Assembly: GCF_008369935.1 (NCBI RefSeq)
Contig: NZ_VTUZ01000006.1
Span: 248,001 to 312,000 of the forward strand
Length of the DNA: 64,000 nucleotides
Source of the DNA: Paraburkholderia panacisoli
Lineage (GTDB): Bacteria > Pseudomonadota > Gammaproteobacteria > Burkholderiales > Burkholderiaceae
Direction of reading: 5' to 3'
Of this stretch, positions 21,167 to 29,307 are shown one piece after another. Both the position numbers and the translations under genes were made by a program. The notes below the pieces were generated by a model that was given only the letters and a program-made list of their open reading frames with translations, was not told the DNA's origin and made no database searches. Positions within the stretch are counted from its first letter, which is position 1, and each line of letters begins with the position of its first letter.

Positions 21167-22033
21167 TCAAACCAACGGTAAACAGATCTCGGTAAGCAGC
21201 TCGGCAGGCGCAGTGTCCTTCGGGCTATTCAGATACTCTTCGAACACCGGCGCATCCGCCGCCTCACGGCCCGACTGCACCAGCCACGTCCCATACAACC
21301 ACTCATAAGCCGCACGCATATCGCTATACGGTCCCTTGTGCCGCAACACCGCGTACTCACCGCCTTTCACGTGCGTCACAGAGACCGGCACACTCACCGT
21401 CACCGAAGCCTGAATCGGATGCGGCAACAACACGCCCGCTTTCGAGCGCAGCGCGTTCTCTTCCACAACCCCAGGATCGTCGAAGTAAACCGCGATCATC
21501 CGCATCTGCGCCGCCAGCAGGTTATGTTTCGACAACCAGCCGAACAGCGCATCGAACGCCTTGCCGATCTGCATATACGGACCCACGTGATCCACCGACA
21601 GAATGTCCATCGGTTCCACGTTCCGAATCACGACCTCACGCATCGTCATTTGATCGTCTCCTGAGAGCGCCGGACGAAACCGGCTATGAGTGCCTTGCTT
21701 CCGGTGCCGCGCGGGCGGCATGCCAAAGGTCGCACGAAAAGTGCGCGAGAAAGACTGCAAGCTGCTATACCCCGAACGCTCGGCGATCTCCGCAATCGGT
21801 ATCGAACTGTTCGCGAGAAAACCGGCCGCGCGATGCAAGCGCAAGCGGCGCACCGTCGTCGCGACCGTCTCGCCGTACATCGCTTGATAAATCCGATGCC
21901 AGTGATATGGCGACAAACACGCGATATCCGCCAGCCGTTCGATATCGAGCGGTTCGTCGAGATGATCGTAGATGTGGTCGAGCACGCGTGCGAGCCGCGT
22001 TTCATATCGAGCCCGATTGCCTGAATCGTTCAT
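21167..22033 (-). CDS. AraC-family regulator with GyrI-like effector domain
   Basis: 288 residues. The N-terminal ~110 residues are an AraC/XylS DNA-binding domain with two HTH motifs (ERLADIACLSPYHWHRIYQ; IAEIAERSGYSSLQSFSRTFRATFGMPP). Residues about 140-288 match the GyrI-like small-molecule-binding domain (VVIRNVEPMDILSVDHVGPYMQIGKAFDALFGWL; GGEYAVLRHKGPYSDMRAAYEWLYG). Family members such as Rob/SoxS-like and BltR-type regulators respond to drugs or other hydrophobic compounds. The ATG at 22033 (MNDSGNRARYETRL) was chosen because the domain starts right after it. It is divergent from the ethanolamine permease, but a link to ethanolamine is not implied. Confidence 0.85.
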   Translation of the reverse strand: MNDSGNRARYETRLARVLDHIYDHLDEPLDIERLADIACLSPYHWHRIYQAMYGETVATTVRRLRLHRAAGFLANSSIPIAEIAERSGYSSLQSFSRTFRATFGMPPARHRKQGTHSRFRPALSGDDQMTMREVVIRNVEPMDILSVDHVGPYMQIGKAFDALFGWLSKHNLLAAQMRMIAVYFDDPGVVEENALRSKAGVLLPHPIQASVTVSVPVSVTHVKGGEYAVLRHKGPYSDMRAAYEWLYGTWLVQSGREAADAPVFEEYLNSPKDTAPAELLTEICLPLV

Positions 22034-22271
22034 GACTGAGTGGACAGAAAAGCGGTGCGAATGGGATCCGGACAAAAACAAAAGTACCACGTCGCCGTTT
22101 ACCAAATCCTGCGAACTTGGTGGACAGCGTGTAAACACATTTAAGCATCCGCTGATCCCGCTACGTGCCCGGAGAATTGCCGAATTTCGATAACACCTCG
22201 ATTAATGGCTCACTACCATCGGCTGAAGCCTGTCGTCCCACGCAGCAAACGGTAAACATCAGGAGCGTCCG

Positions 22272-23675
22272 ATGAAATCAGAGTCCAGCAATCAGCCCAT
22301 CGGCAAGGTCATGCATCACGAGCTGAAGCAGACGCTCGGCACATGGCAGCTATGGGGCATCGCAGTCGGTCTCGTCATCTCCGGCGAATATTTCGGCTGG
22401 AGCTACGGCTGGGCGAGCGCCGGCACGCTCGGCTTCGTCATCACGGCGATTTTCATTGCCGCGATGTATACGACGTTCATCTTCAGTTTTACCGAACTCA
22501 CCACGTCAATCCCGCATGCTGGCGGCCCATTTGCCTACGCGCGCCAGGCGTTCGGCCCGACCGGCGGCTATCTGGCCGGCGCGGCGACGCTGGTCGAATT
22601 CGTGTTTGCGCCACCGGCCATCGCGCTCGCAATCGGCGCCTATCTGCACGTGCAGTTCCCAGGTCTCGAGCCGAAGCACGCGGCAATGTGCGCGTATCTC
22701 GTGTTCATGGCGTTGAACATCGTCGGCGTGCAGATTGCCGCGGCCTTCGAGTTGTGCGTGACGCTGCTCGCCATCTTCGAACTGCTCGTCTTCATGGGCG
22801 TCGTGTCGCCGGGCTTCCGCTGGTCGAACTTCACGGCGGGCGGCTGGGCCGGCGCAAACACCTTCAGCATGGGTTCGTTCCACGGCATGTTCGCGGCGAT
22901 TCCGTTCGCGATCTGGTTTTTCCTCGCGATCGAAGGCGTCGCGATGGCCGCCGAAGAAGCGCGCAACCCCAAGCGTTCGATTCCGATCGCCTACATCACC
23001 GGGATTCTGACGCTGGTGGTGCTCGCGATCGGCGTGATGGTGTTTGCCGGCGCGGCGGGCGACTGGACCAGGCTCGCGAACATCAACGACCCGCTGCCGC
23101 AAGCGATGAAGTTCATCGTCGGCGAACACAGCGGCTGGATGCATATGCTGGTGTGGCTCGGGCTGTTCGGACTCGTCGCGTCGTTTCACGGCATCATCCT
23201 CGGTTACTCGCGGCAGATCTTCGCGCTGGCCCGCGCGGGCTATCTGCCGGAGTGGCTGTCGAAAGTGCATCCGCGCTTCAAGACGCCGCATCGCGCGATT
23301 CTGGCGGGCGGCGTAGTCGGCATCGCGGCGATCTACAGCGACGAGCTGATCCAGTTCGGCGGACAGACGCTGACGGCAAACATCGTGACGATGTCCGTGT
23401 TTGGCGCTATCGTGATGTATATCATCAGCATGTTGTCGCTGTTCAAGCTGCGCCGCACGGCGCCGAACATGGAACGACCGTTCCGCGCGCCGCTCTTTCC
23501 ATTGTTCCCGGCGTTCGCGTTGATCGCCGCGCTGATCTGTCTGGCTACGATGGTCTACTTCAACTTTCTGGTGGCGGTCGTGTTCGCAATCTTTCTCGTG
23601 CTGGGCTACGTCTACTTCCTGTTGACGCGCCATCAACGCGACACGGCGTCAGCGGATGTTTTGCTGGAAGAATGA
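22272..23675 (+). CDS. eat: Ethanolamine permease
   Basis: 467-residue APC-superfamily transporter with about 12 hydrophobic segments. It resembles the ethanolamine permease (Eat) family: LKQTLGTWQLWGIAVGLVIS, then EYFGWSYGWASAG near the start. Import of ethanolamine supplies the EutBC lyase encoded 45 bases downstream, so one transcript is likely. AGGAG lies a few bases before the ATG. Specificity is inferred from family resemblance and gene context together. Confidence 0.9.
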   Translation: MKSESSNQPIGKVMHHELKQTLGTWQLWGIAVGLVISGEYFGWSYGWASAGTLGFVITAIFIAAMYTTFIFSFTELTTSIPHAGGPFAYARQAFGPTGGYLAGAATLVEFVFAPPAIALAIGAYLHVQFPGLEPKHAAMCAYLVFMALNIVGVQIAAAFELCVTLLAIFELLVFMGVVSPGFRWSNFTAGGWAGANTFSMGSFHGMFAAIPFAIWFFLAIEGVAMAAEEARNPKRSIPIAYITGILTLVVLAIGVMVFAGAAGDWTRLANINDPLPQAMKFIVGEHSGWMHMLVWLGLFGLVASFHGIILGYSRQIFALARAGYLPEWLSKVHPRFKTPHRAILAGGVVGIAAIYSDELIQFGGQTLTANIVTMSVFGAIVMYIISMLSLFKLRRTAPNMERPFRAPLFPLFPAFALIAALICLATMVYFNFLVAVVFAIFLVLGYVYFLLTRHQRDTASADVLLEE

Positions 23676-23720
23676 CGGATCGGGGCCGCTGCGCGTGCGG
23701 CGGCGATTGGAGTCGTAAAT

Positions 23721-25115
23721 ATGAGCTACACCGAGTCGATTGGCAGCCGCACGTATCGCTTCGCGGATCTGAAAACGCTGCTCGCGAAAGCCAGTCCGCT
23801 ACGATCCGGCGACCAGCTCGCAGGCGTCGCGGCAGCGAGCGAAGAAGAACGCGTCGCTGCAAAAATGGCGCTCGCGCAGGTGCCGTTGCGCGCGTTCCTC
23901 AACGAAGCGTTGATCCCCTATGAGAGCGACGAGGTCACGCGTCTGGTGATCGACGATCACTCTCCGCAGGCTTTCGCCGAGATCGCACATCTGACGGTCG
24001 GTGATTTCCGCAACTGGCTGCTGAGCAGCTCGACCGATGCCGACGCGCTCACCCGCATCGGCGCAGGCCTCACGCCGGAGATGGTCGCGGCGGTGTCGAA
24101 GCTGATGCGCAATCAGGATCTGATCGCGGCGGCGCGTAAACGTCCGGTGATCACGCGCTTTCGCAACACGGTCGGTTTACCGGGCCATATGTCGGTACGT
24201 CTGCAGCCGAATCATCCGACCGACGACGTCAAAGGCATCGCCGCGTCGATGCTCGACGGCCTGATGTACGGTTGCGGCGACGCGATGATCGGCATCAATC
24301 CGGCGAGCGACAATCTCGCCGCAATCACGAAGCTGTTGCTGATGATCGACGAGTTCCGCCAGCGCTATCAGGTGCCGACGCAATCGTGCGTGCTGACGCA
24401 CGTGACCAACACGATCGCCGCCATCGAAAAGGGCGCACCGGTCGATCTGGTGTTCCAGTCGATCGCGGGCACGCAAAAAGCGAACGCGGGCTTCGGCATT
24501 TCGCTCGCGCTGCTGCAGGAAGCGTATGAAGCGGGACTGTCGCTGAAACGCGGCACGGTCGGCAGCAATCTGATGTACTTCGAAACCGGCCAGGGCAGCG
24601 CGCTGTCGGCCGACGCGCATTTCGGCATCGATCAACAAACTTGCGAAGTCCGCGCCTACGCGGTGGCGCGCAAGTTCAATCCGTTTCTGGTGAATACGGT
24701 GGTGGGTTTCATCGGTCCTGAGTATCTGTACGACGGCAAGCAGATCACGCGCGCCGGTCTCGAAGACCACTTCTGCGGCAAGCTGCTCGGCGTGCCGATG
24801 GGTTGCGACATCTGCTATACGAACCACGCCGAAGCCGATCAGGACGACATGGACAACCTGCTGACGCTGCTCGGTGTAGCGGGCATCAATTTCATCATGG
24901 GCATTCCGGGCGCGGACGACGTGATGCTCAACTATCAGAGCACGTCTTTCCACGACGCGCTGTATGTGCGCGACGTGCTCGGCTTGCGTCGCGCACCCGA
25001 GTTCGAAGAGTGGCTGGAGTCGATGCAGATCACCGACTCACGCGGCGCATTGCTGAGCGCGTCGGCACAACAACCGCTGCTGGAAGGCGCGCGCGACTGG
25101 ATGGGCATCGTATGA
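23721..25115 (+). CDS. eutB: Ethanolamine ammonia-lyase large subunit
   Basis: 464 residues, the usual EutB length. With EutC and adenosylcobalamin it splits ethanolamine into acetaldehyde and ammonia. Conserved EutB segments include NPASDNLAAITKLLLMIDEF, CVLTHVTNTIAAIEKGAPVD and LGVPMGCDICYTNHAEADQ. Its stop overlaps the eutC start (ATGA), so translation is coupled. No microcompartment shell genes lie nearby, so this is the short, non-carboxysomal pathway. Confidence 0.96.
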   Translation: MSYTESIGSRTYRFADLKTLLAKASPLRSGDQLAGVAAASEEERVAAKMALAQVPLRAFLNEALIPYESDEVTRLVIDDHSPQAFAEIAHLTVGDFRNWLLSSSTDADALTRIGAGLTPEMVAAVSKLMRNQDLIAAARKRPVITRFRNTVGLPGHMSVRLQPNHPTDDVKGIAASMLDGLMYGCGDAMIGINPASDNLAAITKLLLMIDEFRQRYQVPTQSCVLTHVTNTIAAIEKGAPVDLVFQSIAGTQKANAGFGISLALLQEAYEAGLSLKRGTVGSNLMYFETGQGSALSADAHFGIDQQTCEVRAYAVARKFNPFLVNTVVGFIGPEYLYDGKQITRAGLEDHFCGKLLGVPMGCDICYTNHAEADQDDMDNLLTLLGVAGINFIMGIPGADDVMLNYQSTSFHDALYVRDVLGLRRAPEFEEWLESMQITDSRGALLSASAQQPLLEGARDWMGIV

Positions 25116-25912
25116 GCGACTTCCTCGAAAAGAATCCGTGGAACGCGCTGCGCCAGTTCACCAACGCGCGCATCGCATTGGGCCGCGCGGGCAGCAGCTT
25201 GCCGACCGCGCCATTGCTCGCGTTCAACCTGTCGCATGCGCAGGCGCGCGACGCCGTACACCATCCGCTCGATGCCGATGTGTTGCACGAGCAGCTACAC
25301 GCGCAAGGCTTCGAGTCACTGGACGTGCATAGCGCCGCGCCTGATCGCGAGCATTACTTGCGGCGTCCCGATCTCGGGCGGCGTTTGTCGGAAGCGAGCC
25401 GCGCGACACTCATGCAGCGATCGGCGCAGCCAAATGACGTGGTGTTCGTGATCGGCGACGGGCTGTCGGCGTTCGCCGCATCGAGGCAAGCAATCCCGTT
25501 GCTGCAAGCCGTTTGCCCGAAACTCGCGGATTGGAAAATCGGCCCCGTGGTGGTCGCGCGTCAGGCGCGCGTCGCACTCGGCGACGAGATCGGTGAGCTG
25601 CTCGATGCGAAGATCGTGGTGATGCTGATCGGCGAACGGCCCGGCCTGAGTTCGCCCGATAGCCTTGGCATCTATCTGACGTATGCGCCAAAAGTGGGTT
25701 GTAGCGACGCGCAACGCAACTGCATTTCGAATGTGCGCCCCGAAGGACTCGACTATCCGCTGGCCGCGCACAAGTTGCATTACCTGCTGACGCATGCGCG
25801 GCGCCTTGGGCTGACCGGCATCGGCCTGAAAGACGAAAGCGATGCGCTGCTGGCAAGTGTGCCAGCCACGCCCGCGGTGAGCGACGAGTCAAAGAATCCA
25901 GGCGCGGCGTAA
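25112..25912 (+). CDS. eutC: Ethanolamine ammonia-lyase small subunit
   Basis: 266 residues. EutC completes the adenosylcobalamin-binding site of the lyase. Family landmarks are ARIALGRAGSSLPTAPLLAFNLSHAQARDAVH, VFVIGDGLSA, LIGERPGLSSPDSLGIYLTY and GCSDAQRNCISNVRPEGL. It starts inside the eutB stop codon and ends four bases before the convergent DUF779 gene. No eutA-type reactivase is present in the window. Confidence 0.96.
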   Translation: MSDFLEKNPWNALRQFTNARIALGRAGSSLPTAPLLAFNLSHAQARDAVHHPLDADVLHEQLHAQGFESLDVHSAAPDREHYLRRPDLGRRLSEASRATLMQRSAQPNDVVFVIGDGLSAFAASRQAIPLLQAVCPKLADWKIGPVVVARQARVALGDEIGELLDAKIVVMLIGERPGLSSPDSLGIYLTYAPKVGCSDAQRNCISNVRPEGLDYPLAAHKLHYLLTHARRLGLTGIGLKDESDALLASVPATPAVSDESKNPGAA

Positions 25913-25916
25913 ACAA

Positions 25917-26312
25917 TCAGGCATCGACCCGTTCCACCGGATGCGTCTCCAGCCACGCGTTCTCGTCATCTTCGAAAAGCCGGGAGCGGGTCAAAAAACG
26001 CATGCCGCTCGGGCGCTCCAAAGAAAACATGCCGCCGTTTCCCGGCACCACGTCGATGATCAACTGCGTGTGTTGCCAGTATTCGAACTGCGATTCGCTC
26101 ATGTAGAACGGCACGCCGCCGATCGTCCCGAGTTTCACATCGGACGAGCCGACCATGAACTCGCTTCGGGGAAACATCATCGGCGCGCTGCCGTCGCAGC
26201 ATCCGCCGGATTGATGGAACAGCACGTCCCCATGCTGGGTGCGCAACGTGTCGATCAACTCGATCGCGGCAGGCGTCGCCACGACGCGGGCGACTTTCTT
26301 TTCATCGGCCAT
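25917..26312 (-). CDS. DUF779 protein associated with aldehyde dehydrogenase
   Basis: 131 residues. DUF779 proteins are found next to acetaldehyde dehydrogenase genes in many proteobacteria; their role is not established. Visible features are the HQSGGCCDGSAPMMFP cysteine motif and QLIIDVVPGNGGMFSLERPSGMRF. An in-frame GTG just before the ATG at 26312 could also initiate. It lies downstream of the aldehyde dehydrogenase across a hairpin, so it is probably expressed at a lower level from the same promoter. Confidence 0.8.
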   Translation of the reverse strand: MADEKKVARVVATPAAIELIDTLRTQHGDVLFHQSGGCCDGSAPMMFPRSEFMVGSSDVKLGTIGGVPFYMSESQFEYWQHTQLIIDVVPGNGGMFSLERPSGMRFLTRSRLFEDDENAWLETHPVERVDA

Positions 26313-26326
26313 CACATGCCCTCGCT

Positions 26327-26361
26327 GAAAAAGAGCGAGCCGCGCAACGCGGCCCGCTCGA
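26327..26361 (-). terminator. Hairpin terminator/attenuator after the aldehyde dehydrogenase
   Basis: Reading the minus strand, GAGCGGGCCGCG pairs with CGCGGCTCGCTC (26333-26359, one mismatch) and is followed by TTTTTC. It lies between the dehydrogenase and the DUF779 gene, so it would reduce rather than abolish downstream expression. Confidence 0.6.
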
Positions 26362-26388
26362 ACAGGATTGTTAGCGCCAGCGGGAAGC

Positions 26389-27909
26389 TTAGAAGAATCC
26401 GAGCGGCTTCTCGCTATAGCTGACGAGCAGGTTCTTGGTCTGCTGATAGTGGTCGAGCATCATCTTGTGATTCTCACGGCCGATGCCCGATTGCTTGTAG
26501 CCGCCAAACGCCGCATGCGCCGGATACGCGTGATAGCAGTTGGTCCACACGCGTCCCGCCTGGATTTGCCGGCCGAAGCGGTACGCGCGTGTGCCGTCGC
26601 GCGTCCATACGCCGGCGCCCAGACCGTAGAGCGTATCGTTGGCGATCTCGAGCGCTTCTTCTTCGGTCTTGAACGTCGTGACCGAAACCACCGGCCCGAA
26701 GATTTCTTCCTGGAAGATCCGCATCTTGTTGTGGCCACGGAACACGGTCGGCTTCACGTAATAGCCTTTGCTCAGTTCGCCGTCGAGCTGGTTGCGTTCT
26801 CCGCCGATCAGACATTCGGCGCCTTCCTGCTTGCCGAGATCGACATACGAGAGAATCTTTTCGAGCTGCTCCTGCGAGGCTTGCGCGCCGATCATCGTCT
26901 TGCTGTCCAGCGGATGCCCTTGCGCAATCGCGGCGACGCGCTTCAACGCACGCTCCATGAAACGGTCGTAGATCTTCTCGTCGACCAGCACGCGCGACGG
27001 ACACGTGCACACTTCGCCTTGATTCAGCGCGAACATCGTGAAGCCTTCCAGCGCCTTGTCGAAGTAGCTGTCGTCCGCATTCATCACGTCTGCAAAGAAA
27101 ATGTTCGGGCTCTTGCCGCCGAGTTCGAGCGTCACCGGAATGATGTTCTGGCTCGCGTACTGCATAATCAGACGGCCGGTCGTGGTCTCGCCGGTAAACG
27201 CGATCTTCGCGATGCGCTTGTTCGATGCGAGCGGCTTGCCGGCTTCCAGGCCGAAGCCGTTGACCACGTTGATGACGCCCGGCGGCAGCAGGTCGTGAAT
27301 CACTTCGAGCAGCACGAGGATCGAAGCGGGTGTTTGCTCGGCTGGCTTCAGTACCACGCAATTGCCGGCGGCGAGCGCGGGCGCGAGTTTCCATACCGCC
27401 ATCAGAATCGGGAAATTCCACGGGATGATCTGCCCGACCACGCCGAGCGGTTCATGAAAGTGATAAGCGACGGTGTCGTCGTCGATCTCCGAGATCGAAC
27501 CTTCCTGCGCGCGCACGGCGCCGGCGAAATAGCGGAAGTGGTCGATGGCGAGCGGAATGTCGGCGGCCATGGTTTCGCGCAGCGGCTTGCCGTTGTCGAT
27601 CGTCTCGGCCACCGCGAGGCGTTGCAGGTTTGCTTCCATCCGGTCGGCGATGCGGTTCAGGATGTTCGCGCGATCGGTGGTCGAGGTTTTGCCCCATGCC
27701 GTTTTCGCACAATGCGCGGCGTCGAGTGCAAGTTCGATATCGGCCTCGCGCGAACGGGGGATCGATGTGAAGGGCTCGCCGGTGATCGGCGATATGTTGT
27801 CGAAGTACTCCCCACCGACAGGCTTCACCCATTCGCCGCCGATAAAATTCGCATACTGCTTTTTGTACGGGAATTCGGTGGTCAGAAACTGCATCTCCGC
27901 GTGATTCAT
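26389..27909 (-). CDS. Aldehyde dehydrogenase (acetaldehyde to acetate)
   Basis: 506-residue NAD(P)-dependent aldehyde dehydrogenase of the ExaC/AldB/AcoD type. Landmarks are [35 protein letters not shown] (catalytic Glu) and [15 protein letters not shown] (catalytic Cys), with FGPVVSV near the C-terminus. In this setting it would oxidise acetaldehyde released by EutBC to acetate. GAGGAG precedes the ATG at 27909, which excludes the longer upstream frame. Family members are frequently under sigma-54 or alcohol-responsive control, but no clear −24/−12 site was recognised here. Confidence 0.9.
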   Translation of the reverse strand: MNHAEMQFLTTEFPYKKQYANFIGGEWVKPVGGEYFDNISPITGEPFTSIPRSREADIELALDAAHCAKTAWGKTSTTDRANILNRIADRMEANLQRLAVAETIDNGKPLRETMAADIPLAIDHFRYFAGAVRAQEGSISEIDDDTVAYHFHEPLGVVGQIIPWNFPILMAVWKLAPALAAGNCVVLKPAEQTPASILVLLEVIHDLLPPGVINVVNGFGLEAGKPLASNKRIAKIAFTGETTTGRLIMQYASQNIIPVTLELGGKSPNIFFADVMNADDSYFDKALEGFTMFALNQGEVCTCPSRVLVDEKIYDRFMERALKRVAAIAQGHPLDSKTMIGAQASQEQLEKILSYVDLGKQEGAECLIGGERNQLDGELSKGYYVKPTVFRGHNKMRIFQEEIFGPVVSVTTFKTEEEALEIANDTLYGLGAGVWTRDGTRAYRFGRQIQAGRVWTNCYHAYPAHAAFGGYKQSGIGRENHKMMLDHYQQTKNLLVSYSEKPLGFF

Positions 27910-28234
27910 CTGTGTGCTCCTCACATGTTTGAATGGGCTATATCCGGCGAGATATTTCGCTCGACCGTGACAGCGTAGAGCCAGAAGTGTGCCAATGCAC
28001 CGCGCTGGTGATCTGTGCATACCTGTCAAGCACCGGCGCGTGGCATCATGCGGCGGACTGCTGAGAGCGCGGCGATGCGGCGTCGCGTTTCTGAGCAGTG
28101 TGTGCAGCGCTGTTCATGAATTGAACAGCGGCACGCAGACTACCGCTGCGATGTGAGCGAGAAAGACAGCGGTGGCGTTCGGCATGGGACTTGCCTTCTT
28201 TTGCGACTCGATATTCCGTTTGCACAGATCCGGT

Positions 28235-29284
28235 ATGACGATGACGATTGATACCCAAGGCGACAGCCTGACCCGTTCGACGCTCACGCCGCAGCCGAGC
28301 TTCTGCGTGCAAACCCGCATTGCTCGCGACGCCGACGAACAGGCGCGCAATCTCCATGGCTGGCGCCAGACCTACGATCAGTTGACCGCCGGCTGTTTTA
28401 CCGGCGGACTGACGGAGTTGTGTGTCGATCACATGCAGGTGTTCGTCGAAACGACCAGCCACACGTTGCGGCAAACCTGCGAGGTGCAGAAGGACGCCTA
28501 CTGGTTCGGCATTCCGACTTGTCCGGCCGGTTCAGGCCGCATCGACGCGCAGGTGATCGTGGCCGATGCGCTCGCGTGCCGTCCGGGCGGCGTCGAATTC
28601 GAATTGCTGACCACGGCGGGCTACGAGATTTTCGGCGTGGTGGTGAAGAGCGATGTACTGCGCCGCTACGCGGCGGAAGTGGAGCGCATCGGCCTCGCCG
28701 ATCATGTGCCGAACACGCAAGTCGTGCCGATTGGGATGGCGCGCAAGGAGCGGTTGTGCGCGTCGCTGCGCCGCCTGCTCGACGATGGCGCGGCGAGCGG
28801 CGCGCCGCTGTCTGCGGTCGCGCGCGACAGTTTGCAGGCGTCGGTGCTGGCTATGTTGTTCGATGTCGGCGCGTTGCCGGCTTCGGAGCCGGTTGCGATC
28901 CCGGCGCGCCCGCGCCGTCAGTCGATCGTGTCGGAAGCGCGCGAGTATGTGCTGGCCCATCGCGACCGCGCCGTGAACGTGCCGGAGTTGTGCGAGCGTC
29001 TTCATGTGAGCCGGCGCACGCTGCAATACTGCTTTCAGGACGTGCTCGGCATGGCGCCCGCCACGTATCTGCGCGCGATCCGCCTGAACGGCGCGCGGCG
29101 CGATCTTTCGAACGCGTCGTGCGACGCGCGTTCGGTGCAGGACGTCGCGGCGGCGTGGGGCTTCTGGCATCTGAGCCAGTTCGCGACCGATTACCGGAAG
29201 CTGTTCGGGGTGCGGCCTTCGGAGACGTTAAAGGCGGCGATCGGTGGTTGTCAGTGCATGGACGAGCGCGCATTTGCGCACTAG
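28235..29284 (+). CDS. eutR: EutR-like AraC-family activator
   Basis: 349 residues, close to E. coli EutR (350). Similar stretches include WRQTYDQLTAGCFTGGLTEL, VFVETTSHTLRQTCEVQ, YWFGIP and the C-terminal AAWGFWHLSQFATDYRKLFG with its AraC-type HTH pair (VPELCERLHVSRRTLQYCFQ). EutR binds ethanolamine and adenosylcobalamin and activates eut genes. It is divergent from the aldehyde dehydrogenase, so the 325-base spacer (27910-28234) probably holds a regulated promoter for both. The ATG at 28235 was chosen on family length; one at 28241 is also possible. Confidence 0.88.
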   Translation: MTMTIDTQGDSLTRSTLTPQPSFCVQTRIARDADEQARNLHGWRQTYDQLTAGCFTGGLTELCVDHMQVFVETTSHTLRQTCEVQKDAYWFGIPTCPAGSGRIDAQVIVADALACRPGGVEFELLTTAGYEIFGVVVKSDVLRRYAAEVERIGLADHVPNTQVVPIGMARKERLCASLRRLLDDGAASGAPLSAVARDSLQASVLAMLFDVGALPASEPVAIPARPRRQSIVSEAREYVLAHRDRAVNVPELCERLHVSRRTLQYCFQDVLGMAPATYLRAIRLNGARRDLSNASCDARSVQDVAAAWGFWHLSQFATDYRKLFGVRPSETLKAAIGGCQCMDERAFAH

Positions 29285-29307
29285 CGGCACGCGCGCAGCG
29301 CGCGCCC

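Noticed and set aside
22034..22271. Possible cobalamin riboswitch upstream of the ethanolamine permease
   Set aside because: No B12-box-like sequence or convincing stem arrangement was found.
26368..27978. 536-codon plus-strand frame opposite the aldehyde dehydrogenase
   Set aside because: Antisense frame; the opposite strand has catalytic Cys and Glu motifs and a ribosome site.
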